This document shows, in pieces, positions 8,214-18,186 of a stretch of 64,000 nt of DNA. How positions within the stretch are numbered: position 1 is the first letter of the stretch; each line of letters begins with the position of its first letter. Where the stretch lies: assembly GCA_030156535.1 (NCBI GenBank), contig JASGMJ010000015.1, positions 1 to 64,000 of the forward strand, given 5' to 3'. The DNA is from Candidatus Sumerlaeota bacterium (GTDB lineage Bacteria; Sumerlaeota; Sumerlaeia; SLMS01; JAHLLQ01). Under the pieces are notes generated by a model. It searched no databases. It was not told the DNA's origin and was given only the letters and a program-made list of their open reading frames with translations. The position numbers were made by a program, and so were the translations under genes.

Positions 8214-10181
8214 ATGAACAGAACCCTGCGCCATTGCGTTCCGTGCGTGGCAATCGTCCTCGCCCTTGTGCTTTCGTCGTTCCCCGGCGCCGCCAGTGCC
8301 GCGCCGTCCATCGTGCCCAGGCCCAAGGAAATGGCCGTGCAGGAAGGGATGCTGGCGCTGACAGCGGTCTGGATTGATCCCGGCACGAACGCGGGCGAGC
8401 GCGAGCGGACGCTTCTGGAGCAGGTGTTCCAGACCGCAGGCGTGCCGGTTGCCGGCGAAGGCGTTCCCGCCCGCCTGAGCATCACACCCATCGACGTGCC
8501 GTGCCGCGATTCCGTCCATGCCGATGCCCTGATCTCTCAGGCGTACACACTTGCTATTGATGGCGCGGGCATTCGGATCGAGGCGCGCACGCCTCTCGGT
8601 CTGCGCTACGGCATCCGGTCGCTCGATCAACTTCTCGACGGCCCGCGTCTTCCGTATGCCACCATTCTGGATTGGCCCGATCTGCCCGTTCGGATGCTGA
8701 TGGTCGATCCCGCACGCCAGAACGAGAACATGGCTTACTATCGCCGCGTGATTGATTTCGCGGCGCGCTACAAGATGAACGCGGTGCTGTGTCACCTGAC
8801 GGACGACCAAACGTCGGCGCTGTATCACGAGGACTACCCGGAACTCCTGCATGCCCACGCCTGGCGTCCCGGGCAGATCCGCGATCTGGTCGCCTTTGCC
8901 GCCGAGCGCGACATCGAACTCGTTCCCGAGATTGAATCCCTTGGCCATTCGCGGATGTTCACACGCCTGCCGGATTACGCGGATTACCTGCATCAATCGA
9001 ACGAGGAACGCCCGGACGAATCGTGGATGGGCACCGACCTGCCCGGCTTCACCAACGTGCTTTGCCCCGCCAGTCCCAAGGCCATGCAGTATCTCGACGC
9101 GATGTACGCGCGCGCCGCCTCCACCTTCCGCCATCCGTGGCTGCACATTGGGTTCGACGAGGTGGACATGACGCAGTGCGCCCGGTGCACCGAGTCGTTC
9201 GGCGAGCTCGGGCAGGACGAATGGATGTCGGTGGCGTTGCAGCAGGCTGGCACGGCGGCCCTGCGGAACGCAGAGCGGTTCGGCGTGTGGGGCGACATGC
9301 TGCTCGCGCATCCCGCCGTCATGGAGGGTCTGGTGCCCGCGAAGACCATCGTGTTCGACTGGCACTATGGAGCAACGGTTGACGAAAGCTCCGTGGATTT
9401 CTTCAAGAGCCGCGGCTTCGACGTAATCGCCTGCCCGGCTCTCGTCTGCGCGCCGCACATGGTGCTGCCCGACACCCACAACTTCCAGAACATCGCGAAC
9501 TTCAGCCGCATCGCACGGGAGAAGGACGTGCTTGGCGTCAACACGACCGTCTGGGTGCCGACGCGCTACATGTCCGACGTGCTTTGGACGGGGATGGCGT
9601 TCGCCGCAGAGCACGCCTGGGCAGGGAGCAATCACGACGAGCCTGCCTTTCACTCGGCCTTCGCACAGGATTATTTCGGCACGGACGGCGGGGGAGAGTT
9701 TCACGAGGCATGGCGCCGCCTGACGGAAATCGTCTGGCACCGCAGCGAGTTCAACACCGCCTGCTGGATGGACGAAGAGTCACTGGCCGCTGCCGCCGCG
9801 CTGGCCGCGAAACGCGATCAGGGAATTCGCGGGCATCTCGGCGAACTGCGGGCTGTCCGCAACTCCCTCGCGGAACTTCGCCCCACCGTGCAGCGCCACC
9901 AGGTCGAGTGGGACGCGATCGAGCAAGCCGCGGCGATCGTGGAATTCAGCATGGAGCATCTTCTCGCGGCGGCCGATGGCGTGCCGCAACGCACGGAACT
10001 CGAAGCTCTCGACAAGCGGTGCGTGGAGCTGATGGCCGTCATCGAAGCGGACTGGGACCGCAATCGCTTTGCCGACGATCCGGGCAAGGACGGCCTCTAC
10101 CTCGCGATCCAGCACCTGCTGTTCCGTTTCCGGCAGATGCATCGCTTCCACGGGGAGCTGCTGGCTGATTCTGGAAATTGA
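8214..10181 (+). CDS. Secreted glycoside hydrolase family 20-like beta-hexosaminidase
   Basis: A 655-residue exported enzyme. A signal peptide (ends near GAASA, residue 25) is followed by a GH20b-type domain beginning IVPRPKEMAVQEG. A TIM-barrel domain starts near 160 with RMLMVDPAR. The catalytic Asp-Glu pair of GH20 is in HIGFDE at residues 311-316, where most family members have HIGGDE, so one Gly is replaced by Phe. These enzymes remove terminal N-acetylhexosamine from chitin fragments, peptidoglycan or glycans. The region after about 520 is helical and unassigned. The ATG at 8214 has GGGAGAG upstream. The frame is open further back, overlapping the preceding gene, but that part is not protein-like. 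Confidence 0.8.
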   Translation: MNRTLRHCVPCVAIVLALVLSSFPGAASAAPSIVPRPKEMAVQEGMLALTAVWIDPGTNAGERERTLLEQVFQTAGVPVAGEGVPARLSITPIDVPCRDSVHADALISQAYTLAIDGAGIRIEARTPLGLRYGIRSLDQLLDGPRLPYATILDWPDLPVRMLMVDPARQNENMAYYRRVIDFAARYKMNAVLCHLTDDQTSALYHEDYPELLHAHAWRPGQIRDLVAFAAERDIELVPEIESLGHSRMFTRLPDYADYLHQSNEERPDESWMGTDLPGFTNVLCPASPKAMQYLDAMYARAASTFRHPWLHIGFDEVDMTQCARCTESFGELGQDEWMSVALQQAGTAALRNAERFGVWGDMLLAHPAVMEGLVPAKTIVFDWHYGATVDESSVDFFKSRGFDVIACPALVCAPHMVLPDTHNFQNIANFSRIAREKDVLGVNTTVWVPTRYMSDVLWTGMAFAAEHAWAGSNHDEPAFHSAFAQDYFGTDGGGEFHEAWRRLTEIVWHRSEFNTACWMDEESLAAAAALAAKRDQGIRGHLGELRAVRNSLAELRPTVQRHQVEWDAIEQAAAIVEFSMEHLLAAADGVPQRTELEALDKRCVELMAVIEADWDRNRFADDPGKDGLYLAIQHLLFRFRQMHRFHGELLADSGN

Positions 10182-10249
10182 TGCGGCTGCCGGGCCCGTG
10201 TCTGTCTGCCTGGACATCCTTGAAAGCCGGGCCGTGAATAAGCGATTTC

Positions 10250-10318
10250 ACCACGAAGATCACCAAGACACCAAGGAAAAGAAGGAATCACGAATTGCAC
10301 GAATCGGCACGAAGAAAG
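10250..10318. repeat. CACCACGAAG / CACGAAT low-complexity tract
   Basis: Repeated short phrases CACCACGAAG, CACCAAGACACCAAGG and CACGAATTGCACGAAT. Related phrases occur on one or the other strand at 2918-2950, 35258-35283 and 56339-56368, always between genes. Confidence 0.55.
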
Positions 10319-10362
10319 AAGAGCTTCGAATGAAGACGGCAGCCGTTGCAAGTCAAGGAGCG

Positions 10363-10386
10363 GAGTCCCGCAGGGACGACTGATCG
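10363..10386 (+). repeat. Dispersed repeat GTCCC-GCA-GGGAC
   Basis: GAGTCCCGCAGGGACGACTG followed by ATCG. GTCCC (10365-10369) and GGGAC (10373-10377) form a 5-bp inverted repeat. Matches the copies at 10433 and 21316. Confidence 0.7.
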
Positions 10387-10389
10387 TAG

Positions 10390-10409
10390 CCCAGCACTTC
10401 AGTGCTGGG
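10390..10409. repeat. Perfect inverted repeat CCCAGCAC-TTCA-GTGCTGGG
   Basis: An 8-bp perfect stem with a 4-base loop, placed between two copies of the GTCCC-GGGAC element. It looks like part of a composite mobile-type repeat rather than a terminator, since no T-tract follows. Confidence 0.6.
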
Positions 10410-10432
10410 AATCCGGGATCAATAAAGGGCCA

Positions 10433-10457
10433 GAGTCCCGAAGGGACGACTGAACGA
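10433..10457 (+). repeat. Dispersed repeat GTCCC-GAA-GGGAC + GACTGAACGATT
   Basis: Second tandem-oriented copy, sharing GAGTCCCG, GGGACGACTG and AACGATT with the copies at 10363 and 21316. Confidence 0.7.
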
Positions 10458-10532
10458 TTATTCAAAAAAAGAACTCAACTCTTTCAGCGTCCGCGCCAAG
10501 ACATTCGGGGATCACTGTAACCGCCCCTCGCG

Positions 10533-12461
10533 TCAGTTGCCCACCTGCTTGCGCAATTTCGCGGGCAGGATCTTGAGCTGCTCGCGGTACTTGGCAACGG
10601 TGCGGCGGGCAATGTTGATGCCCTTGTCCTTGAGCATGTCGGCGATCTTCTGGTCGGAGAGCGGCTTGCGCAGGTCCTCGTTGTTGATCATCTGCGTGAG
10701 CATTTCCTTGATCGAGCGCGACGAGGCGTCCTCGCCGTCGTCGGTTTCCAGACCGCTGCTGAAGAAGAACTTCAGTTCAAAGATGCCCCGGGGCGTTTCC
10801 ACGTACTTGCCCGTCGTGACGCGTGCGATGGTGGATTCGTGCATGCCGACGACTTCGGCGATGTTGCGCAGCGTCAGGGGGCGCAGGTGCTCGATGCCGT
10901 GCTCCAGGAAATCCATCTGGTAGTTCATGATGGCTTCGGTTACGCGCAGGACGGTGGACTTGCGCTTCTCGATGTTCTTGATGAGCCAGATGGCGTTTTT
11001 GTATTTCTCGTGGGCGTAGGCGGCGTTGTCCGGCGAGCGGCCGTTGCCGCTTTCCCCTTCGGGGACGGCCTTGGTGCGCTTGCGGTCGTGATTGATCATG
11101 CGCCGGTAGTTGGACGCGATGCGCAGGCGCCCGGCGTCTCCTTCGTTCAGGAAGTACATGTAGTGGTCGTCGAGTTTCTTCACGTACACGTCGGGCTTGA
11201 TGTAGCGTGCGGAGTCCTTGGACTGCGAGAGCCCGGGGCGGGGATCGAGCTTGGAGACGATCTGGAAGACTTCGACGACGTCCTGCTCCTGGCATTCGAG
11301 TTCGCGGGCGATCTCGCGGAAGCGCTTCTGTTGGAGGTCGGGGAGGTGGTCGTCGAGAATGGTGTAGAGCAACCTGTTGCGGATGCCGCGCTCCTCGCAC
11401 TGTAGGCGAAGGCATTCGGCGAGATCGCGGGCGCCAACGCCCGTCGGCTCGAAATCGTGGATGACCTCCAGAACGTCGAAGACCCGCTGGGAATCGACGC
11501 CCATGCGCAGGGCGATGACTTCGAGGACGAGTTCGCTGGGGCGCATTCCGGCGATTTCGGAAACGGGGCGCTCGAGCTTGCGGGCGATCAGCGCCAGAAG
11601 CCATTCGCGGCGCGGCATGGCCATCGCCTCGTCCGGCGTCACGTTCAGGGCGTGCCCCACGACCGTGGCCACGAGCTGCTTGTGATTGAGTTCGCGCACG
11701 TGCTCGCGCGCTTCGGGGCCCTTGATCTTCATCACGGCCCGGCGCAGGCGGGTTTCCGAGTCCTTGTTCCCCTTGATGTTGACGATGTCGGGGGGATACC
11801 CGGCCATCATTGTCAGATTCTCGACGCCGCAGTCGAGCAAGCCGTCCTCGTTCAGGTTGCCGATGATGAACTCGGCGATCTCGTAGTCCTTGCCTTCGAG
11901 GACCGAGAGGCGGGCCTGGCGCAGGAGCGAATCGTAGAGGCTGACGCCGATGGCCGTATACGTTGTGAAGTCGTGCTCTTCGACTGTTTCCCGGGTGCTG
12001 GCGTAGGTGATGGTGTCGGAGTCGCTGAATTCCTCGCCCCAGTCGACGTCGGTTTTCTCGAAGGTTTCAAACTCGCCCGTTTCGGCGGAGTCGTCGGGGC
12101 GCTCGGCCACGGCGCCGTCCAAGTCGTCCTGCTTTGCCTTCTCCAGAAATTCAGGGGAGGTTTCCACATCCGGAAAATCATCGTCGGGGGTTGTTTCCTG
12201 GCGGGCATCATCGGAGAGCCCGGATTCCGGTTCGGCGACGGTGACCTGCTCCTCGGTGCGTTCGCCGTCCTCGACTCGTTCGCTCTGGAGGTTCTCCTCG
12301 TCGTCGACCAACTCCAGGAGGGGATTCTCCATCATTTCCTCATGGATCATCTGCTCCAATTCCATGGAGTTCAGCTGCAGCAGCTGAATGGACTGCTGCA
12401 TCTGCGGCGTCATGATCAGACGCTGGGTCTGCTTGAGGACCTGTTGGAGATGGAGTGCCAT
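10533..12461 (-). CDS. rpoN: RNA polymerase sigma-54 factor
   Basis: Sigma-54 directs RNA polymerase to -24/-12 promoters that need AAA+ enhancer-binding activators. Region I is the Gln/Leu-rich N-terminus (QTQRLIMTPQMQQSIQLLQL, residues 11-30), region III carries the core-binding part, a helix-turn-helix lies near 530-555 (LRNIAEVVGMHESTIARVT), and the RpoN box ARRTVAKYRE is at about 618-627, 15 residues before the end. At 642 residues it is much longer than the usual 430-500. The excess is an acidic Asp/Glu/Ser-rich region II from about 50 to 175. The ATG at 12461 fits the family start. No activator gene is in the window. Confidence 0.96.
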   Translation of the reverse strand: MALHLQQVLKQTQRLIMTPQMQQSIQLLQLNSMELEQMIHEEMMENPLLELVDDEENLQSERVEDGERTEEQVTVAEPESGLSDDARQETTPDDDFPDVETSPEFLEKAKQDDLDGAVAERPDDSAETGEFETFEKTDVDWGEEFSDSDTITYASTRETVEEHDFTTYTAIGVSLYDSLLRQARLSVLEGKDYEIAEFIIGNLNEDGLLDCGVENLTMMAGYPPDIVNIKGNKDSETRLRRAVMKIKGPEAREHVRELNHKQLVATVVGHALNVTPDEAMAMPRREWLLALIARKLERPVSEIAGMRPSELVLEVIALRMGVDSQRVFDVLEVIHDFEPTGVGARDLAECLRLQCEERGIRNRLLYTILDDHLPDLQQKRFREIARELECQEQDVVEVFQIVSKLDPRPGLSQSKDSARYIKPDVYVKKLDDHYMYFLNEGDAGRLRIASNYRRMINHDRKRTKAVPEGESGNGRSPDNAAYAHEKYKNAIWLIKNIEKRKSTVLRVTEAIMNYQMDFLEHGIEHLRPLTLRNIAEVVGMHESTIARVTTGKYVETPRGIFELKFFFSSGLETDDGEDASSRSIKEMLTQMINNEDLRKPLSDQKIADMLKDKGINIARRTVAKYREQLKILPAKLRKQVGN

Positions 12462-12553
12462 ACGCGAACGATTCCCATGAGCCCCGGATATCTGTTCTGC
12501 CTGCTTGGGTCTTTTTCCTACGCAAGCAAGAACTGGGCGCGAAATATGGCCCG

Positions 12554-12582
12554 AATGTAGCTAGTCCCATCCCTCGGGTCAA
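12554..12582 (-). promoter_or_regulatory. Candidate sigma-70-type promoter of rpoN
   Basis: On the minus strand TTGACC (12582-12577), a 17-base spacer, then TACATT (12559-12554), about 93 bases upstream of the rpoN ATG. Reasonable match at ideal spacing. Confidence 0.5.
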
Positions 12583-12670
12583 GACATTCAGCCTCTCGAT
12601 GCGAATTTTCGCCCCGTTCCGCGCCTCTCTCTTCTTCTCGCTTGACAATTGTAAGTTTTGTTAAATCAGT

Positions 12671-12703
12671 GCGTTAAGAGCGTGAGTTTGCCGCTCTCAA
12701 CGC
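12671..12703 (-). terminator. Hairpin terminator after clpB
   Basis: On the minus strand GCGTTGAGAGCG pairs with CGCTCTTAACGC (12 pairs, one G-T) around 9 bases and is followed by ACTGATTTAAC. It lies 23 bases after the clpB stop codon. Confidence 0.6.
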
Positions 12704-12725
12704 CTGTTTCCGTTCTGGCCGGCCC

Positions 12726-15335
<2,610 letters not shown>

Positions 15336-15362
15336 TGTGGGGCTCCTTTGTTCCGATTCCTG

Positions 15363-15380
15363 TTCGCGTGTTGTCGCGAA
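15363..15380. promoter_or_regulatory. Inverted repeat TTCGCG-N6-CGCGAA in the clpB leader
   Basis: A perfect 6-bp inverted repeat 28-45 bases upstream of the clpB ATG. It could be an operator or a leader hairpin. It is not the CIRCE element and no HrcA site is visible. Confidence 0.35.
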
Positions 15381-15470
15381 TGGGGCAATCCAGAGTCGTG
15401 CCGGAATCAGGGCGGATATTTGCTCCCCAAGCGTCGCATTGCGGCGGTTTGGCGGCAACGGAGGGGGCGG

Positions 15471-15493
15471 TGCGGCGTCGCTGCGACGCCGCA
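15471..15493 (-). terminator. Perfect 10-bp GC hairpin between the radical SAM gene and clpB
   Basis: TGCGGCGTCG pairs with CGACGCCGCA around CTG. It is 9 bases after the radical SAM stop on the minus strand and has no T-tract, so it is either a Rho-assisted terminator or a read-through attenuator before clpB. Confidence 0.45.
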
Positions 15494-15502
15494 GCCCGTG
15501 GG

Positions 15503-16531
15503 TTACTCGCTGTCCGAAACGAAGGGGAGGGCGGCGCCGCAGTGCGGGCAGGCACCGCGTGCGGATTGGGTGAGGATGGTGCCCGTCTCGTTGCGCCGCA
15601 CCAGAATCTTGCCGCACTGGCGGCAGGCCGTGTCGTGGAACGCCAGGTCAGGGTCCTGGATGTAGACGTTGTGCAGCCAGCGGGCCAGGATGTCGCGCGC
15701 TTCGAGCACCGATTCGCGGGCCGTGGGCTCGCCCTTCCACGAGAATGCCTTCTCCAGGGGGAGCAGGATCGCGGGAATCGCGGGATCGACCTCGGCGAGC
15801 CACTTGCCGAATTCCTCGGCCTGCTCGCGCCAGTCCGGGTGGGCGTCGATGACGAGGTAGCTCGTCTCGACGTGCAGCTCTCGCGTGGAGGCGGCGGCCA
15901 CGTTGTGCATCACGAATTCCAAGTGGCCTCCGCATTCCGCCATCAGGAACTCGGTGGAGAAGCCCTTGAAACCGAACGTGAGCGCGTCGGTCGTCTGAAC
16001 GATTTCGTTGAACGGCTCTTCGGTCCACGTGCCGTTGGTCGCGGCGAATGTCTTGAGGCCCTTCTCGCGGGCCGCGCGGAAGACATCGACGACGAACTCG
16101 TGCGAGACGATTGGCTCGTTGATGCCGAAGGCAATGCCCCGGGCGCCGTGTTCAAGCGCCTCGGCAACCAGGTCGTCAGGCGTGCGGAACGCCGCGCGCA
16201 CGCCGGCCATCTGGCTGAACGCCGACGTGTTGCAGAACGTGCAGCGGAAGTTGCACCCCTTCATCCCCAGCAGCAGCCAGCGCGACGCCGGATAGTAGTG
16301 GTAGAGCGGCAGGGCGGAGGCGTCGGTGAGTTCCACCTTCGCTACTTTGCCATAGTTGTCGACGACCAGGCGGCCATCGCGGTTCGACCGCACGCCGCAC
16401 GTGCCCGTGCGCGACGGCGCGATGCAGCACAAATGCGGGCACAACCGGCACTGGACCGTTTCCCAGTCCGCCACGTCGTAGAACCGGGCTTCCACCCGCT
16501 TGACCTGTCCCTTGCGCCAGACTTCCGACAT
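15503..16531 (-). CDS. AmmeMemoRadiSam system radical SAM enzyme
   Basis: A 342-residue radical SAM protein. The 4Fe-4S-binding CNFRCTFC motif is at residues 93-100. An N-terminal Cys cluster precedes it ([20 protein letters not shown], residues 28-47), and a zinc-ribbon-like pair CRQCG...CPHCG closes the protein. This layout fits the radical SAM member of the AMMECR1/Memo/radical-SAM set (related to PflA-like activating enzymes), whose substrate is not established. The AMMECR1 and Memo partners are not adjacent here. The ATG at 16531 gives the usual length and includes the first Cys cluster. Confidence 0.85.
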   Translation of the reverse strand: MSEVWRKGQVKRVEARFYDVADWETVQCRLCPHLCCIAPSRTGTCGVRSNRDGRLVVDNYGKVAKVELTDASALPLYHYYPASRWLLLGMKGCNFRCTFCNTSAFSQMAGVRAAFRTPDDLVAEALEHGARGIAFGINEPIVSHEFVVDVFRAAREKGLKTFAATNGTWTEEPFNEIVQTTDALTFGFKGFSTEFLMAECGGHLEFVMHNVAAASTRELHVETSYLVIDAHPDWREQAEEFGKWLAEVDPAIPAILLPLEKAFSWKGEPTARESVLEARDILARWLHNVYIQDPDLAFHDTACRQCGKILVRRNETGTILTQSARGACPHCGAALPFVSDSE

Positions 16532-16602
16532 GCGTCACCCGTTTGCCTTTTGGCACCGGGGCCGACGTTGTGCCGACCGTCGGGCGGCGTCAAGGGCGGG
16601 GG

Positions 16603-17739
16603 CTAGTGCGCCACGGCGGCAGCGATCTGGCGGCGGTCCTCGCCGGGAGGAACGACGGGCTTGGCAACGGGCGTGGGATCGCCCGGGAGTGCGGACACCG
16701 GCGGCAGAGGGGTGGGGGGAGTGGGGCGATTCGGATGCAAGTGCTGCGTCGCGGGGTGATAGTCCCCCTTGATAAAGGTCCCCTCAACAACAGCTCCCTC
16801 GATCCCTTTGTTCTGGCCTTGCGGATCGGTTGTGACGACCACCGAAACCCCCTTGGGATTGAGGGCTCCCAACTGGAATTGAGACCGGCGATAGGACTTG
16901 TTGATCTGGAAGTTGCTCACCCGAAAGGTGGTCTCCTCCTGAAACTCTCCCTCGTGCGTGTGGAAGATGGTGCGGACGAATGAAGGGGAGAGCAGATTGC
17001 CCGGTTGGGCCCGCGTGTATTCGATCTCGAACTCGAACGTCTCTGTCCAGCTTCCGTCTGCCAAGAGTACGAATTGCCGAATCTGGACCGGGAGGAAAGA
17101 GGCCTCGGCGTCCACAACACATTCGTAGCGAATCGCATCCTCCAGATCCATATGGATTCGCGTCAGGCTCGGGCTCAGTGTCTCCAGCTTCCACAGATGA
17201 CTTTTTTCCCGCAGCCGCGACAGCCATTCCCCGAATGCCGGCCGCAGTTTTCCCATTTGCAGGAAGTAAATCATGACGTCGGCCTGATGGGCATTGCGCA
17301 TCGACTCGGCATCTTCACTCAGGCGTCCGTTTTCCAACCGTTCATACCGGAATATTTGCGGAGTCTTCGGAAAATTCAAGGCGAAGTACTCCTCGTTAAG
17401 GACAGTAATGATGTCCCTGGTCGATTCGGAGCCTTCAGAGGGCTGGTAAACAGCGGTTACGGATGAGAAGCGGTCTGGGCCCTGTCCGATGACGTGGCCC
17501 CGGTGGGTCACGCGGGTGCCGTTGCTCCCCATGCAGGTATAGTCGAGATCATACTCATACGACTGGATTTTCGCTACCGCCTCGGAGGACTGCCGCACCA
17601 CTTGGTCAAGAAACGTTTCGAGGGAGGGCGCCTCGCCTTGAGCCTGGGAAATCGGAAAGAGGAAAACCAGCACCCAGGCCACCAAAGTGCTTCGATGGCG
17701 GGATGTCGTTGAGAAAGCGAAAGCCGGAGAATGAATCAT
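16603..17739 (-). CDS. Secreted DUF1571-like/LolA-like protein
   Basis: A 378-residue exported protein. The N-terminus has a basic stretch, a hydrophobic core LVAWVLVFLFPIS and a likely cleavage site after QAQG. The mature part is beta-rich and resembles DUF1571/outer-membrane-lipoprotein-sorting-like domains (SYEYDLDYTCMG, GPDRFSSVTAVYQ, SLTRIHMDLEDAIRYECVVDAE). The C-terminal 50 residues are a Pro-rich tail. Its ATG shares one base with the TGA of the 55-residue gene upstream (TGATG), so the two are probably translationally coupled; a GTG one codon earlier is an alternative start. The codon mix looks less GC-biased than in neighbouring genes. Function unknown; family resemblance is by eye. 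Confidence 0.72.
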   Translation of the reverse strand: MIHSPAFAFSTTSRHRSTLVAWVLVFLFPISQAQGEAPSLETFLDQVVRQSSEAVAKIQSYEYDLDYTCMGSNGTRVTHRGHVIGQGPDRFSSVTAVYQPSEGSESTRDIITVLNEEYFALNFPKTPQIFRYERLENGRLSEDAESMRNAHQADVMIYFLQMGKLRPAFGEWLSRLREKSHLWKLETLSPSLTRIHMDLEDAIRYECVVDAEASFLPVQIRQFVLLADGSWTETFEFEIEYTRAQPGNLLSPSFVRTIFHTHEGEFQEETTFRVSNFQINKSYRRSQFQLGALNPKGVSVVVTTDPQGQNKGIEGAVVEGTFIKGDYHPATQHLHPNRPTPPTPLPPVSALPGDPTPVAKPVVPPGEDRRQIAAAVAH

Positions 17740-17906
17740 CACTGGGGGGCTCCGGAATCATGATTGCCGGGAGTATCGTCCGCACTTCTTGTCCAAAGTC
17801 GCCTGCGGAGAGCAAAGCGAATGAACAGCAGGACAACGACGGCAATCAAAGATGCCTGCCAAAGAAATCTGGGTGCACTTGTGGGGTCCTGAAGTTCGAT
17901 TGCCAT
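17739..17906 (-). CDS. 55-residue single-pass membrane protein
   Basis: A small gene found by its ribosome site: AAGGAGG with a 6-base spacer precedes the ATG at 17906. The protein starts MAIELQDPTSAPRF, has one hydrophobic helix (WQASLIAVVVLLFIRFAL, about 16-33), then a basic stop-transfer stretch RRRLWTR and a short polar tail. The orientation is probably N-out, C-in. The frame stays open 33 codons upstream, without a ribosome site. Its stop overlaps the ATG of the secreted DUF1571-like gene by one base. I recognise no family. The strong SD, membrane-protein pattern and coupling make it a real gene despite its size. Confidence 0.68.
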   Translation of the reverse strand: MAIELQDPTSAPRFLWQASLIAVVVLLFIRFALRRRLWTRSADDTPGNHDSGAPQ

Positions 17907-18186
17907 CCCGTCCCTCCTTGTCCATGGACTCTCTTTAAACACCCAACCACTAGTTACGCAGGAAAGCAATGATGCAACCCCCCGAAAGAATGATTTCTGC
18001 AACATACTTGGGCGGCAAGAGGAAAATTAGAGACTCCACTATCATATGCTCATACTTTTTAGCGCGAAGGAAATCTCGCTTCACCAACCCTCCGCGCACT
18101 TCCACCTTGCCCGGCGCGTTGCGGCGCGTGGCATCCTGCCCGGCCGTCCGGTTCCTTGCCGGGCGAGACTCATCCCTTGGCGTTTT
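17907..18186. other. AT-richer divergent intergenic region
   Basis: 280 bases between the small membrane-protein gene (minus) and the prepilin peptidase gene (plus). The stretch 17930-18075 is visibly AT-richer than the surroundings and probably holds divergent promoters, but I see no convincing -35/-10 pair. Open frames through it (for example 17969-18211) have no ribosome site and overlap the peptidase gene. Confidence 0.5.

Larger units (their letters stand above)
10182..10532. other. Intergenic region packed with dispersed repeats
   Basis: 351 bases between the GH20-like gene and the end of rpoN (minus strand). It contains a CACCACGAAG-type tract (10250-10318), two GTCCC-N3-GGGAC elements and a perfect CCCAGCAC hairpin, each listed separately. 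On the minus strand, AAAGA-GTTGAGT-TCTTT followed by TTTTG (near 10464-10485) might terminate rpoN weakly. No ORF is supported. Confidence 0.7.

Noticed and set aside
6422-8491. 689-codon antisense frame across the glycosyltransferase gene
   Set aside because: Gln/Arg-rich shadow of a membrane-protein gene, no domain features.
12642-12665. TTGACA at 12642 on the plus strand as a promoter
   Set aside because: No usable -10 at proper spacing and no plus-strand gene downstream; clpB and rpoN are both on the minus strand.
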